Assembly (NCBI RefSeq): GCF_943734655.1
Contig: NC_071355.1
Span: 15,108,768-15,172,767 of the forward strand
DNA from: Sabethes cyaneus
Lineage: Eukaryota; Arthropoda; Insecta; Diptera; Culicidae
Direction of reading: 5' to 3'
DNA length: 64,000 nt
Below, piece after piece: positions 1-13,847 of this stretch. The position numbers and the translations under genes are program-made. Within the stretch, counting starts at the first letter, position 1. Each line of letters begins with the position of its first letter. The notes beneath the pieces were generated by a model. It had not been told where the DNA came from. It worked only from the letters and a program-made list of their open reading frames with translations, and searched no databases.

Positions 1-245
1 TCGTCTAGACTACTCGACTCAACTGTTCGATTCAATTGTTCGACTCGACAGTTCTGCCGCTCGACTTACCACTTGATCTGACTGCTCGATTCAACTGCTC
101 AACTAGACTACTCGATCAATTGGTCGACTTGACAGCTCAACTCAATTGCTCGACTGGACTGCTTGACTGAACAGCTTGATTCGACTGCTCGACGCGTCTG
201 TTCAACTCGATTGCTCGACTGAACTGCTTTACTCGACTGCGACTG
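1..245 (+). repeat. 13-bp minisatellite array, copy 0 (truncated)
   Basis: Degenerate tandem array of a 13-bp unit close to CTCGACTCAACTG. It runs off the left window edge and is cut at about 243, where minus-strand RTE-like sequence begins. The last units (GCTTTACTCGACTGC) match the end of the array at 5110-5128, so this is a broken copy of the same composite element. Short ORFs across it are repeat artefacts. Confidence 0.85.
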
Positions 246-740
246 TATCCCAAATATACGAACTCATCAACCACGTCCAATTCATCATCGTCAATAGTCA
301 CTGCCCGTGGGAGGCAAACTTTGCTTTCTCTGGAGCCTCTTCCTACCATACATTTGGTTTTCGACGTATTGATTTAGCACCCTATCCTTCTAGCCTTCGT
401 TTTTAGTCAGGCGTAGATTGCCTGCGCCGTCACAAGGTTTCTAGTAATGATGTCGAGGTAGAAGTTGGCTGCTCTTGCTGAAGATCGTTCCTCTCGTTTG
501 GATGCCCGCTCGCCGGATCACACCTTCCATAGCGATATTGACTAACATACAGGACAGTCAATCCCCTTGCCTCGAGAGTGTCCCGAAACGCGTTCGTAGC
601 ACATCACTCGCTCTAGAGTAGCTTCGATCAGCCGCGTCAGTTTGTCCGGGAAACCGTACTAGTGCATTATCTACCATAGCTGTTCGCGTTTAATGGGATC
701 GTATGCTGCTCTGAAATCCACGAATTCGCATGCCGTGATG
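243..740 (-). pseudogene. RTE-like reverse transcriptase fragment
   Basis: Reading the minus strand from 740 downward gives, in broken frames, a motif resembling VDFxAAYDxIKREQLW, then GFPDKLTRLIEATL-like sequence, then NIAMEGVIRRAGIQTRGTIF, then DDDELDVVDEFVYLG. This is the order seen in RTE-clade reverse transcriptases, from palm motif A to the region after the YADD box. Stops and frame changes interrupt it, and the FADD motif is lost between the last two blocks. The same protein blocks recur on the plus strand at 56016-56330. It is a dead 5'- and 3'-truncated copy. Confidence 0.65.
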
Positions 741-744
741 CAAC

Positions 745-1124
745 TAATTTAATATAAAGCTCAAAGAACTAGTACTAAGATTAAACATCTTCGCAAACAC
801 TGGCAAATGGCATGTATCCGCAGTTTTCTTGACAGACATTTATATCTTACGGATCGTAAGATTCGGGCTCAACTAGTATCAAATATAGTTTCTAATATAG
901 AAACCACTTGGGTGCCCAGGCTAAATCCGGAATTCCTGAGTTTTCGTAAATTAACTGCGTAAAAATAGATTTTATTGTAGTTTTGAATGACTCTATCGCG
1001 GTTCTGTAGAATTACAAGTTTTAAGATCGGTTTTAAGTGTCATCTTGCAAATGAATTCGTCACTGGGGACGCTAAAGTTATTTAACGCCGATGGGCCTGA
1101 TTCTACAAAGATTTGAAACCACAG
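745..1124. repeat. Dispersed repeat family A, long copy
   Basis: The first half (about 755-935) matches 5336-5423 plus 5781-5870, sharing GCTCAAAGAACTA, CAAACACTGGCAAATGG and TTTCTTGACAGAC. The second half (about 1000-1120) matches 8055-8190, sharing GGTTCTGTAGAATTACAAG and the GATTCTAC-AAGAT-TGAAACCAC block. This copy therefore joins two segments found separately elsewhere in the window. Its function is unknown. The RT pseudogene begins at its right edge. Confidence 0.6.
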
Positions 1125-2980
1125 CCACCAGTGCTATTTTCACGGAGTCGAGAGTTGAGTGGGCAGTGGATTCTATAAGGCCCTTCAAGTCTCCAGGATT
1201 AGATGGAATTTATCCAGTGCTGTTACGAAAAAGCAAGGATATCATGGTTCCTTTTCTGACAAAGATGTTTAGGGCAAGTTTGATACTAGGATTCAGTCCT
1301 AAGAAATGGCGAGAAGTCCGGGTTATCTGCATTCCTAAAACGGGAAAACGTGACAGGACAAATCCCAAAGCATACAGAGCAATCAGTCACACATCTGTGA
1401 TTTTAAAAACGTTTGAAAAAATCATGGATTTTCATATCTAGTTATCATATTTGAAAATTTCGAAATAGAAAATAGAAAAGTCTTTTGACTTTTCAAAAAT
1501 AGAAAAGTCTTTTGACAAAAAAGAAATCTCACTTGCAGTTTTTTTTTATTTTGAGGGAGCATTTGACAATGCCTCCCGCAATTCAATAAATAAAGCCATG
1601 GAGGAACGGGGTTTTGACAGATGCATTTCCAATTGGATACATGCTATGCTAACCAACCGCGCAATAACTACAAAACTGGGAGGATCTACTCTAACGACAC
1701 AACCAACTAGAGGTTGCCCCTCAAGGAGTAGTCCTATTTCCTATGCTGTGGTCCCTAGTAGTCGATGATCTTCTAAATAAATTAGCTGAAAAATGCTATG
1801 AAGTCATAGGATTCGCCGACGATATTACAATTTTAGTAAGGGGAAAGTATGAACATACTATTTCCAATAGAATGCAATCTGCCTTAAACTACACGCTTAA
1901 ATGGTGTGACTTGGAAGGATTAAGTATTAACCCTTACAAAACAGTCATAATACCAATACCAGTCATAATAGAAGAAGGAAATACAGTATTGCAGCTCTAC
2001 AGCTGAGGGGAGTCCAATTGCAGCTATTCAAACGTACAAAATACTTGGGTGTTATACTTGGCTAAATTGGACCGATCATCTAGAGTATGCCATGTAAAAA
2101 GCTAACAATGCTCTTTGGGCTTGCAGCAATACATTTGGTAAAAAGTGGGGACTTAAACCGAGGATGATTCACTGAATCTATTCGGCAATTGTGAGACCCA
2201 GACTAACATATGCTTCGCTAGTGTGGTGGCCTAAAACTACACAAATAACAGCTCGAGAAATGTTTGCAAAGCTACAACGTATGGCGTGCTCTTCAATAAC
2301 TGGAGCAATGACCAGCACACCTTCCAAAGCTCTAGATGCTCTTTTATATATTCTACCGTTGCGCCAATTCATACTACTAGAAGCAGAAAAAGGAACTCTT
2401 AGGCTTAGGCGTGTTAAACATTTTCAATATGGAGACCTGAATGGACACCTACGAATCCTCCGAGATTTTCAACTGAACACCTTGGTAATCGCGAACGAAG
2501 ACTGGATGGAAACTAGGACAAACTTCGATATACCTTTCAAAGTAACCGAAACCGATCGCAGATTATGGGAAGAAGGTGGTCCTAAGACTCGTCCGGGATC
2601 ACTTCTACTTTACACCGATGGTTCTAAAATTGGGAAATCTACAGGAGCTCGGGTTACTGGACTGAACTGGTTACTGGAGCTCAAAGTCTGGCAATCATCA
2701 ACGATTGATGCCAATTGGAGAGCTATTCCAACATTACGGCAATCAAAGCGTTTCAGTACGCCATGCAAAAGCATCACACGCATCTTAATCAGTTTGGATA
2801 AGGTGGATCTGAGTACGCTGACCGGTCTTTTAACCGGACACTGTCCGAGCAGATATCACCTAAAAATATAGGTAAGCTGACATATGATATATGTCGCTTC
2901 TGTAATTTTGAAGTCGAAACCTCGGAGCATATACTGTGTCAATGCAGCGCACTAACTCAACGATGACTGCGTATTCTCGG
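1125..2980 (+). pseudogene. LOA-like non-LTR retrotransposon, RT plus RNase H remnant
   Basis: Frames 1091-1441, about 1545-1740, 1743-2006 and 2191-2871 read in order as one polyprotein. Visible are VEWAVDSIRPFKSPGLDGIYP (RT start), AFDNASRNSI (motif A), a damaged GCPQ block, VIGFADDITIL (catalytic FADD), VRPRLTYASLVWWPKT, and an RNase H start (LLYTDGSKIGKSTGA). RNase H then jumps directly to the C-terminal LTGLLTGHCPSRYHL block, so its middle and remaining catalytic residues are deleted. A CRFCNFEVETSEHILCQC zinc-knuckle-like tail lies near 2897-2950 in another frame. There is no endonuclease domain: the 5' end is truncated against family A repeat. The clade is tentative (LOA/R1-type with RNase H). 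The (GACA)n array begins about 70 bases downstream. Confidence 0.75.
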
Positions 2981-3050
2981 AAAGGGCGTTATAACGCCTA
3001 GCGAGAGATGGTCTGCTGAAACAAAAAAGGTACTGAAACTCATTACATAC

Positions 3051-5235
<2,185 letters not shown>

Positions 5236-5334
5236 GAGATAATATTTTTATTCAGTTGAATAAAACCCAATACGAGCGTAAAAAACTATTTGTTTCAGTT
5301 TCAGGCTATGACTCTTTTATGTACAACATCTGAG

Positions 5335-6000
5335 AGCTTAAAGCTCAAAGAACTAACACAAAGATTAAACATCTTAGCAAACACTGGCAAATGGAATGTA
5401 TGCGCAGTTTTCTTGACAGACCTTTTTTCCTGCGTGGACTCATCACTGCGACCAGTATAGTTGATCTATTGTGATATCGCCCGGGCGTTTGCTGTATGAC
5501 CTGCACTGCATTTCTTTTTGCTATAATCGCTATTGAATAAGTGAGATGCTTATTAAATGTTATGCGTGCTTGTGTGTATTGGAGTTTACACTTTCTTCAA
5601 AGCTTGATCTACTTTATCCACGTAAATTTAGAATTCAGCATGAAGGAAGGGTAAATGAGGTGGGGGGGCTGAGAATAAAGCCATGCTAAAGTCACTTGAC
5701 ATCGAATGGCTTGAGTCTGTTAAGATTCGAACTCACGACCACTCGCTTGTTAAAGCAGACCTTGTGGCTACAGAGCCCTCCTTGACAGATCTTTATATTT
5801 TACGAATCGTGAGATTTGGGCTCAACTAATTTCAGATATAGTTTCGAATCCACTTGGGTGTCCAGGCTAGAGCGTAGCCTCCCAAAGATATAAAATGTGA
5901 AAAAAACCCTCACGGTTTAATCCGGATTTTCCGAGTTAATCTAATCGGCCGGCATTTTTTTGCGATTAATTTGGTTAAGGTAATTAACTGCGTAGACATA
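5335..6000. repeat. Dispersed repeat family A, copy split by a SINE
   Basis: Matches 755-935, but is interrupted at TTTCTTGACAGAC by a 357-bp SINE (5424-5780). The uninterrupted copy at 820-840 shows the empty site. The right half continues through ATCGTGAGATTTGGGCTCAACTA and CCACTTGGGTGTCCAGGC. Confidence 0.7.
5424..5780 (-). mobile_element. tRNA-derived SINE with 12-bp TSD
   Basis: Flanked by CTTGACAGACCT (5412-5423) and CTTGACAGATCT (5781-5792), 11 of 12 matching, as expected of an endonuclease-primed retroposon. On the minus strand the 5' end is tRNA-like: GGCTCTGTAGCCACAAGG at about the box A position, and GAGTTCGAATCTT as box B (around 5710-5722). The body runs to an A-rich 3' end (GGAAAAAAGG, 5422-5431). 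A polypyrimidine tract lies inside. Length and design resemble mosquito tRNA-type SINEs. Pol III transcription is inferred. Confidence 0.8.
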
Positions 6001-6334
6001 AATATTATTATAAAAATAATAAAAATATATAAAAAATAGACATTATTTTTTTAAACGTCCATGTATGGAAAAAATCAACAACGAAACAAACAGACATCAA
6101 AATAAGAGAGCAGAGAGCGGTGAATCTACAGCGAGATGCGGGTAGCTTTTTCAACGCATACAACGGATTGGTAAACCAAATCAGATCACTTAGACGCTGA
6201 AACAGTGAGCCGGCAACGGTAACAAATGGTTTGAGTTTGAATTTCAATGTTTATAACTGGTTTGTAAATGGATTTTGTATTTTGAATTTTAGGCCAGGTT
6301 GTTAATTGTGCTTTCGTTTCAAATAAATTAGTTC

Positions 6335-6375
6335 CGAGGATGACTGAATAGAGTAAGCTGAAACGTTAACGATAT
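6335..6375 (+). other. Short GAGGATGAC...CTGAAACG motif, possible decayed retroposon tail
   Basis: CCGAGGATGACTGAATAGAG followed by AAGCTGAAACG has the spacing of hammerhead-like 3' tails of Penelope-type elements, but the CUGANGA core is not intact and stem I cannot be drawn. The surrounding 6000-6600 is AT-rich and shows no gene. Confidence 0.2.
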
Positions 6376-6599
6376 GTTATAATTTAATGGTCTTACCGAG
6401 AAAAATCAATTTAAATCCGAAAAGAAAGAGATCTAAGTCTAAGATTGTGCGAGATTGACTTTTTCGGACGAAACAAAACGAATTTCATGCTCAGTTTCGA
6501 TCAGACGAAATTAGTCGAAACGAAATTATGACCAATTTCGAACTCTCGAAACGGAACGAGATTACATTTCAATTTCGTCGAAATTGAACGAAATTTCTG

Positions 6600-6915
6600 T
6601 AATTTTTTTATTGAGGAAGTGATAGGCTGGAAGCTGAAATTGTAAAGGTGCCAAACAGGAATGTCTTTATTTGTAAATCTAGTGACCCTGATCTGCGACA
6701 CAAACCAGACCTCTCTAGGCTCTAATAGGCCCTTTTTGAGATACTGCAGTCTGCGTCTTATTAGTGTCTGGTATTCCGAGTACAGAAGCGAAAAGGCACT
6801 CAAAAACCGCTAAATTTTGAATCAAAACGGAGAGTACCATCACAAATAAGGGTTGATTAAAAATTACAAAATCAATATTTTGAAGACAATATTTGCTCGG
6901 ATAATGTGCTGTCAT
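6600..6915 (-). pseudogene. 3' end of a LOA-like retrotransposon
   Basis: The minus strand from 6915 reads LTAHYPSKYCLQNIDFV, the degenerate form of the C-terminal LTGHCPSKYHLQNI block seen at 46660-46780 and 2840-2870. Downstream comes a shared 3' sequence encoding SISKRG, and a common terminus CACTTCCTCAATAA at about 6609-6622. So this and 46640-47025 are 3' ends of the same family. The copy is 5'-truncated, which is usual for non-LTR insertions. Confidence 0.65.
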
Positions 6916-7519
6916 AAGATCCGTAGACGTGCTGAGATCTTTCTTATTGCGACTCTTTTATTGAGTAACTTTAATACTCGGTTTTATAAATCAGCCACAT
7001 ATGCTGATAACTGAAAGGAACCGTAGCATGACATTCTAGTATCCTTGATAAAGACCCGATTTGACGCCTCCCTCGAATATTTGTTCAAGTCAGAGAGTCA
7101 GGGTTGACGATTTCTTGAGTATCAAATTCCCATAGAACCACCTTTCGACTCCGATTTTATCACGTCGAATGTCACTTTTCTTGACTGGTCTACTTTTGGT
7201 ACTGTTTGTAAGTCACATTCGACACGATTTTGTTGCGCAACTCAGCTCAGTCAAGCGCTAAAAAGTGAGTGACTCAACCATCAGGAAATGACGAACGAGC
7301 TGTTTTATTTTGGTGGTACATTGAGCCGCTATGCTACCCGTTTTCCTCGTACTCGACGCTCGACAGTGACTGAGTCGAGTCGAGTTGCTCGAAATGACTT
7401 ACATAGTAGGGCCCTATTTTTGTGTTAATATTTCATGTTCAATTAAGGTTACAGAGGTTTGGTGACTGTAAAGAGAATACAAACATAAATACGATGCACA
7501 CAATTAAAACAAATATCGC
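6916..7519. other. No gene recognised
   Basis: AT-rich sequence without a long ORF, tandem repeat or tRNA-like motif that I can support. A short GAGTCGAGTCGAG run lies near 7371-7384. Confidence 0.5.
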
Positions 7520-7752
7520 GCAACTTATCAAAGGTCCAATCTAACAATGAAAAATTCTCTTCAATGTCTCTCTCTTCTAATTATCACGGCGCACAAACGC
7601 GTTTAAACGAAAGATTTCTTAAGGATTAGTTAGCTAATGATGCCAGCAACTGATTGATGCAATGCAGATGCATTCAAGTGCATTTGTTTCTCTGCAATAA
7701 GCTGAAGAGAGCAAAGGCGAAGATGGTTATATTGGACCTTTTGATAAGTTGC
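7520..7752. mobile_element. 233-bp MITE-like inverted-repeat element
   Basis: GCAACTTATCAAAGGTCCAA at 7520-7539 is inverted at 7731-7752 with one extra A. Inner parts also pair loosely (CTCTCTTC against GAAGAGAG). There is no coding capacity and no clear TSD. A non-autonomous DNA element is inferred from size and terminal inverted repeats. Confidence 0.65.
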
Positions 7753-7796
7753 TTGAGAAATCTTGCAAACTGTTATAATTCAATTAGCTAGAATTT

Positions 7797-7997
7797 TGTG
7801 GGTCATTTTAGCTTTAGCTGCTAATTTACGTTCAAATATCACCTAATAATTGAACAAATTATTAGTGCCACTTATAAGTAACAATTTTGTCGTAGGAGAA
7901 TGAACCATAGCGACCTACCACTGCGACATTGATTCATTAATCGGCTGTAAATGTCAAAATGGCCCATAATTGTGTGTGACCCATGATTGTGGACTGA
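7797..7997. mobile_element. MITE family B, copy 1
   Basis: Begins TGTGGGTCATTTTAGCTTTA and ends AATTGTGTGTGACCCATGAT then TGTGGACT. The reverse complement of 31656-31845 aligns along its whole length, with shared internal blocks (CTAATTTACG, TTAATCGGC). GTGGGTCATTTTA and its inverse AAAATGRCCCA lie near both ends, so the element has sub-terminal inverted repeats and no ORF. Confidence 0.7.
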
Positions 7998-8039
7998 CTG
8001 TAGATAAAAAGTAAAAGTTTATTGGAAATATTTTTGGGA

Positions 8040-8255
8040 ACCTTCTTCTTCAGTTTTGTAACCGTTTTATCACGGTTCTGTAGAATTACAAGTTTTAAGA
8101 TCGGTTTCAAGTGTTGTCAACTGAATTCGTCAATGGGGATGCAAAAATCATTTAACGTCGCTGGGCCGGATTCTACTAAGATTCGAAACCACGACCAACT
8201 CGCTCCAAGCGAAGCAGACCGGTGGGCACCCGTGCGCCGACAGAGTCCCTTTATT
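8040..8255 (-). mobile_element. tRNA-derived SINE fragment related to family A
   Basis: On the minus strand it starts GGGACTCTGTCGGCGCACGG, followed by GGTTTCGAATCTTAGTAG, an acceptable box B. The body GATTTTTGCATCCCC to CTTGTAATTCTACAGAACC matches 1000-1120 in reverse. A tRNA-like head on a dispersed body suggests a SINE. No TSD was found. Confidence 0.55.
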
Positions 8256-8259
8256 TGAA

Positions 8260-8830
8260 ATCGGTACTAATCAAACTCGGAATGTCGAAAACAATAAAGT
8301 TAAGACCGAGGACCAGAAACCAAACACAAAATCCGTAAATCGTAATTCGAAATCAGAAAACCTTAAAATCCAAACTGGCAACCCAACAAAACAAAAACCG
8401 TCAACTAAATCTGATATCATTTTACTACTAAACTTTTGTTCATTTGAATATAGAAATAGAATTAAGCGCTGAAACTATTGAAACTAAAAGTGAAGCTGCG
8501 TAATTGAAAGTATCATAAAGCACCTGTAGTTGAAACTAAAACAGTAACTAGAAATGAAACTGATATATTTGGATTTAAATTTATATTGAAACAAACTGAA
8601 ACTTTTGTTGAAACTGACACTTAAACTAGTATTAGAACTAATGTTGCTATTAAAATTGAATTTATGCAAACATAAGCTAAAACTAACTTTGTTTAAAACT
8701 AAAAGTAGATGGGAAAACTGAGCTGAAACCAGAATATAACCTGAAACTTATAATTAAACAGCGCATTAATATAGTATTGAGGCTAAAATATAGACTTCAA
8801 TTAGAGCAAACACCATTACCGGTGCAGGAG
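8260..8830. repeat. Cryptically simple GAAACT-rich region
   Basis: GAAACT/TAAAACT-type hexamers recur at irregular spacing from about 8460 to 8750 without a fixed period. Composition resembles 44870-45280 and 49930-50440. It looks like decayed tandem sequence. There are no genes. Confidence 0.55.
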
Positions 8831-10493
8831 TAATGCAATCAGTTCTCGATCCATGGCAAGTTAAAGGGCCCGCCCTTGGCCATTTAGCATATCTCCCTCG
8901 CAAATTCCCCTTCCAACTAATTAGTAAGTCATATTATGCATGTCCTCCAACTTCATGGGCTGCATCCATTAGTGGAACACTATGTGTAAACATTATCATC
9001 ATCCATCATCGACATCATCAACATCATCATCGTCATCTCCGGCCATTGTGATAGCCATCTGCTTCCGCTAGGACGACTCCGTTGCGAGCGATAGTGTGAA
9101 CGATGCCACCATCTTCATAACCATCAACGTTGAAATAAACATCAAACATTGCGTGACCTCCCCGTAACGGGCCAAACCAGCCAACGTTGGACGACGGACA
9201 GCCGGCGCGCCGCGCCGGGGAGATCGACATCCAAGGATGGACGGACGGACGGAAGGCGTGCGAGTGTTTCTTATTGCACGGCCATAAAATGCAACCGACA
9301 GCGAAATGATCAATCTGTATGCGGTTTTTGTGGGCTCTATAAATCTGGCGCGGCATTTCGCGACGTTGCGTGCTGTATAGTGTGTAGAACCGCGCTTCAC
9401 TTTGGCTATTTTTGAATGCAGCAGCGGAACAATGATGAAGCATTACTGCCGCCATGAATTCGCTCACATCGCCCCGAAACTGTTTGCTCGGAACAAATGG
9501 GTTTTGTAAGCCGAAATTGAATGATTTGTCCCGTTGGCGGTGGCCGACCGCGCGCTGCGCTGCGCTGCTCACCGATCGCAATCGCGAATGATGGATTGGT
9601 TGCGGTAACTTTTCTAACTCCCACAGCACAGCCCAGCCCCCGGGGGCTGGAGCTTTGAAACGAAATGTAAAAACTAGTTTCGTTTCTAGTTTGAAAGGGG
9701 AAAATTTATAGCGAAATGAAATTATATAGTTTCACTTCATCAAAAGCGGGCAAACGGACGACGCGCGAAAACTCATTACAATTCTTTTCCGTTGTCACCC
9801 TCAGCGGCGGCAGCAGCGTAGTGGAAAATTCTTTTCCGTAGCAATCACTTTCGATGCTTTGTCACGGATGGGGCTGCCGATGCCGGTGGCTTTCGAACCG
9901 TGCCGGTGTTAAGAGTAAAAACCTATTTCCAGGCTGCCCTCCCCGGCGTTTCGCAGCGACAGGAAAACTTATCCACTTGAGTGCGGCGATAAGTCGGTAG
10001 CGTGAAATCGCGTGAGCAGGGTGCTTGCTTTGGAAGCTTCCTTAATTAGCATGGAAATTATGACTTTCTACCTGTTCTACTTCGTTTTTTTTTTCTCTCA
10101 ATTCCGGTTTGCTGGCTTTGCTGGCCTCTCGATGGTAACAATGTGGCAAGCGATTTTCGCTTTCGTCGTTGTTAAGCTTTGCTCTGTGCAGTGAATTGAG
10201 AAGTCATTTTTTGTGCAGTTCATGCATTGATGATATTTCGATTTACTTAAAAGGAAATGCAAACAGATGGAAGCCGCTGGCTGGCTGGCATTCTTGTGAA
10301 GCACCATATTAAATTACCATACGCTGCCGGGGGTGGCAGTCCGTAGCAGCAGGGGATCTGTTTCAATAATTACGCCGAGTCGGGGAACGTCAACCTACTC
10401 ATTAACTACAAGCGTTATAATTCATTCGTAAGGGCTCTCGAAAAAGATTATATTTCATCACGGCGAAAGGTTTCCTACAATATGCAGCAGGTA
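8831..10493. other. Low-repeat sequence, no gene recognised
   Basis: More GC-rich than its surroundings. Contains a CATCAT trinucleotide tract (8993-9045). ORFs at 9033-9629 on both strands overlap one another, have no recognisable domain, and their composition suggests chance. It could be intergenic or intronic host DNA. Confidence 0.5.
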
Positions 10494-11455
10494 GGGGAAC
10501 TGTGGGTAAGACGAACAGGTTAAGAAGAACAGCTAATATAATACAGAGAACTTATGATTTATAAAACCTAAATACAGTTTACTTCAGTTCAACATATTGT
10601 TTTCAAAAGGAGCTAGTGAAATATTTAACAAAAAATGTTTTTCAATGTGTATTTTGAGTTTTAAAAATGGTCCGAAAAAGTGAACTTTTTTAGTGCTGCG
10701 GGTGAAACGGACAATGTGTGGGGGTAAGATGGACAGGTATTGTGAATCGCCCCAACTGAGCGCATATTATTATTTTTGACCCTTAACAAATTGAATACGT
10801 AAAATATGGTGGTGTAGCGTGCAAAAAATGAAGGGGGCAGTCCACCCCCTCCCACTAGAGGCAGCCAATAGAAAGTTGTTTGGCAGCGGTAATATGAACA
10901 AGCATTCCAAAAACTGTTTCATGCCTGGCCGCTGCTGATTTGTTTGAAGTTCACGTTTTCCGGTTAAATTTTCATTTATATGCTTGAGATATCACTAAGA
11001 AGCAAAATCAACAATTTTAATATAATATGTTCACTGACCATCTTACCCACACTAGCAGTTGTCCATTTCACCCCATCATTGTACATATTTTTAAAGCGTT
11101 CACAATTTTTCATACGCAAATGAAATTACGTATTATTTCAATGCAGACGTTACTTGAAAAGGTATTAAATCGAAATACTTCATGCTATGGGCAACATTTT
11201 GGAATTAAACCACTCAAAAAGCTTAATTCCGACGGAAAAAAAGTTACATCTAAACGTAGAATCATGACCAATTTTTAGTTTTTTTGTACTTTATCAAAAT
11301 TGGAAAGTTTTAAATGATGATTGAAACGTCCAGACATCATGAGATAGCAAGCTGGTTGGATTCCCATCAAAACATTTACGAATTTTAATGCTTAACTGGT
11401 AGAATCAACCACCTGTCCGTCTTACCCACCCTGTTCGTCTTACCCACAGTTCCCC
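10494..11455. mobile_element. 962-bp MITE with TA target duplication
   Basis: GGGGAACTGTGGGTAAGACG at 10494 is inverted at the right end (about 11430-11455), and a TA dinucleotide flanks each side (10492-10493 and 11456-11457). The motif GGGTAAGAYGRACAGG recurs inside at 10727 and, inverted, near 11041 and 11413, giving several sub-terminal repeats. No transposase ORF is present. The TA flank suggests Tc1/mariner-type mobilisation. Confidence 0.8.
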
Positions 11456-11457
11456 TA

Positions 11458-13287
11458 CGCACCGTGGATAGATACACACCTCAGAGAGCAGATGGTAAAG
11501 GACGCACTGTGCGTGGGACCGTGGAAAGGTGAGTTTACACAGCGATTCGGTCGTTATGCCTCCATCTTTTTTGCTGCTCTGTGGCAACCGGAAACGCTTC
11601 TCTCTGCTGCTAGCAGGTGGCAAGCGGTCTCTCATCACAGGGTGAAAAGTGTAAAAGTTCAGAGCTTAATTAACTTGTTTCGCGCTGTTTCGATTTCCGG
11701 GGCGCTTACGAAACGTCCGTTAGATTGGCGCCGTAAAAGCGACGCGTAATATCATGGCATATTTCCTCTTAAATCAATTTCAGAAGAGTGTAAAAAATTA
11801 CAGTCATGCTAAGAAAGCGCGCGCGAAATTATTCAAACACCAATTAGATCAATCTTTCTAAAAGCTTTTGCTCTCCGCACGAATCAATTCCTTTGATTGA
11901 CCCAACTCATCCTGGTGGCTCCTGGGTGAACTCTCATCTGCCTTCAAAATCAGTTCCGAGCTACAAATTGAACTTAATTGAACCCATTAACCTGCTGCTG
12001 CTGCTGCTACTGCCGGTGGTGCTTGCTGCGCCATACGTCGGAAACAGAAACGGCCGATCGACCGACCGACCTACCGTTTCCTAGGTACCAGCCACCTACC
12101 GGGTGGCGATAAGTCTAAGTGCGTTCGGGTGGAATCAAAGAGCAGCGGCGGCGGCGGCGGCTGGCGAAAAACAGGCTAGAAGAAAAATGATTATCACATT
12201 AATTACTGGCACATGTGCCAGACTGACGACTACCCAAGTACCAACCGACCAACCAACCAGCAGCGTCAGTGAGGAGATGTTGTCTTCACGTAGCCGAAGG
12301 CGTAGTTCGGCTGTGCAACATTGTCCCGACTGTAGCCTAGTGTCCCATCGCACAGTGGATCGGTTAACCGGATGAGATACGGAATGATGTTCTAGCCGCT
12401 AGGGTGGTGTTTTTTTTCGCAAAAAAAAATCTTAAGTTTAAGTTTCACAAACTTTCATTAACCCCACAAATTTCACATCAAATCCCTTAGAAGAAAATAT
12501 GATCAATTCAAAATTAAGGGTAGACCCTCGACTGATCAGGGCCTAAAGCTACCGAAAATCACTGCCAGCCTGTGCCACCCTCAGGTGGCTAGTTAGCTAG
12601 CTGCCAGCTAGCACAAGAAGAACCTGAGGGCAGATTAAATGAATTGGATCATTCGTTAGAAAGCCAATGGCGCCCACAGCTTACGGTAAGTGGTGATTGA
12701 CTGGACCGTGTTCCTGTCGGTGACGGATCGGAATGGGAATGGGAAACAGACCCCGGGATGGATTATCGGATGCAGGATTTAAGGGCACACACACACACTC
12801 TTTGTGGGATTTCTAAGTAATTAATATATTGAACGGTGAAGCCTCATAGTCGTCTTCCACATAAAAAGATGGCTTTAACTAGTTTCTTACTTTAATCCAA
12901 GATCAAAGCTAAAAATGGATGAATGAATCCATGCGGTGAGACAATAAATCTAATCTACGTTAACGCTGATTCCATTTTCCGAAGATAGACTTTTTATCAC
13001 TTCCACTTGACATGGCAGCCAAATTGAGCGTGTAAAACTAAAACAGATTAAATCCGTGTGGCGTCATGTGGCATTGTTTGACCGATTGACCCTGTTTGTT
13101 TGATTTCCGGATCGGAATGAAACAACAAAATTGTAATAAAATATATTTTTCCCTCACTGTTTTGTTACACAAGATGCGATTGCGAACCAGCGAGCAGAAA
13201 GGCACATTTTTCGATGTTTTAGAAGCTTTAATTTTTGACCAAACTCGTGACATTAGTCATGACCTTGAAATGCGGTCAGTCATATAT
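11458..13287. other. Low-repeat sequence, no gene recognised
   Basis: Contains a CTG tract (11993-12010), a GCGGCGGCGG tract near 12145, a CCGACC run near 12057-12075, and an (AC)5 tract at 12787. CCCTCAGGT at 12579 and ACCTGAGGG near 12621 form a small inverted repeat. No ORF has domain-like content. Confidence 0.5.
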
Positions 13288-13585
13288 TAATATTTTTTTT
13301 TTGAAACGATGGTTCTACAATTGATGAAGGGACGGTAAGGGAAAGTAATGAAGAAGGACTTTTTTTTCGGGAATGAAGGGGAAGGGTGGAAAGGAGGGGG
13401 GGGTAATAGGTAGCTATGATTAACAAGTTGTCGTTGTGACTCCTATCTTTTGTCCAATACTGGAAGGTGCATGAGTCGAACCAAGCTGTAATCAGAAATT
13501 ATAACCGGATTTGAACCCACAACACCTGCCAGGGCGTGTCGCTCACTGGTACCCGTGTACCTTTGAACCACAGAGGCGAAAAAAA
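13288..13585 (-). mobile_element. tRNA-derived SINE-1, near full length
   Basis: The minus strand starts CGCCTCTGTGGTTCAAAGG, a tRNA-like 5' end, then TGTTGTGGGTTCAAATCCGG with a clear box B. The body includes GCTTGGTTCGACTCATGCA and a pyrimidine-rich stretch. The 3' end CCATCAATTGTAGAACCAT then CGTTTCAAAAAAAAATATTA is shared with 18755, 19400-19440 and 63850-63895. That establishes a four-copy family. A Pol III promoter is inferred. Confidence 0.75.
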
Positions 13586-13847
13586 ACTTTAATTTTTTCC
13601 TAGCAGTGGTAAACAATAATGTTTGGCATCTACTTTACACGTAAGTTATCTACTGCGTTTACTCTTCCCTTTCTCAGCACTGCCGTTGAAAGCAGGTTAG
13701 ATTGAACCTAAAAAATCATCTTTTCTTATGACAAAGGCACATATAAATATACAAAACTACTGCATCTCCGGATTGAAAAACTTGTATGATAGTTTGGAGT
13801 TTGTAACGTTTCGAACGGGTTGTACACGCATTTCAGTAATCATATTA

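Noticed and set aside
5430..5460. GTGATGAGTCC...GGAAAA in the SINE as a hammerhead
   Set aside because: The core C3 is a G and neither stem II nor stem I can be formed.
6335..6375. A third hammerhead-like tail
   Set aside because: The CUGANGA core is not intact and stems do not close; kept only as a low-confidence motif.
9033..9629. A 198-codon minus-strand gene
   Set aside because: Overlapped by equally long ORFs on the other strand, no domain, no start context, and the frame looks like chance in GC-rich DNA.
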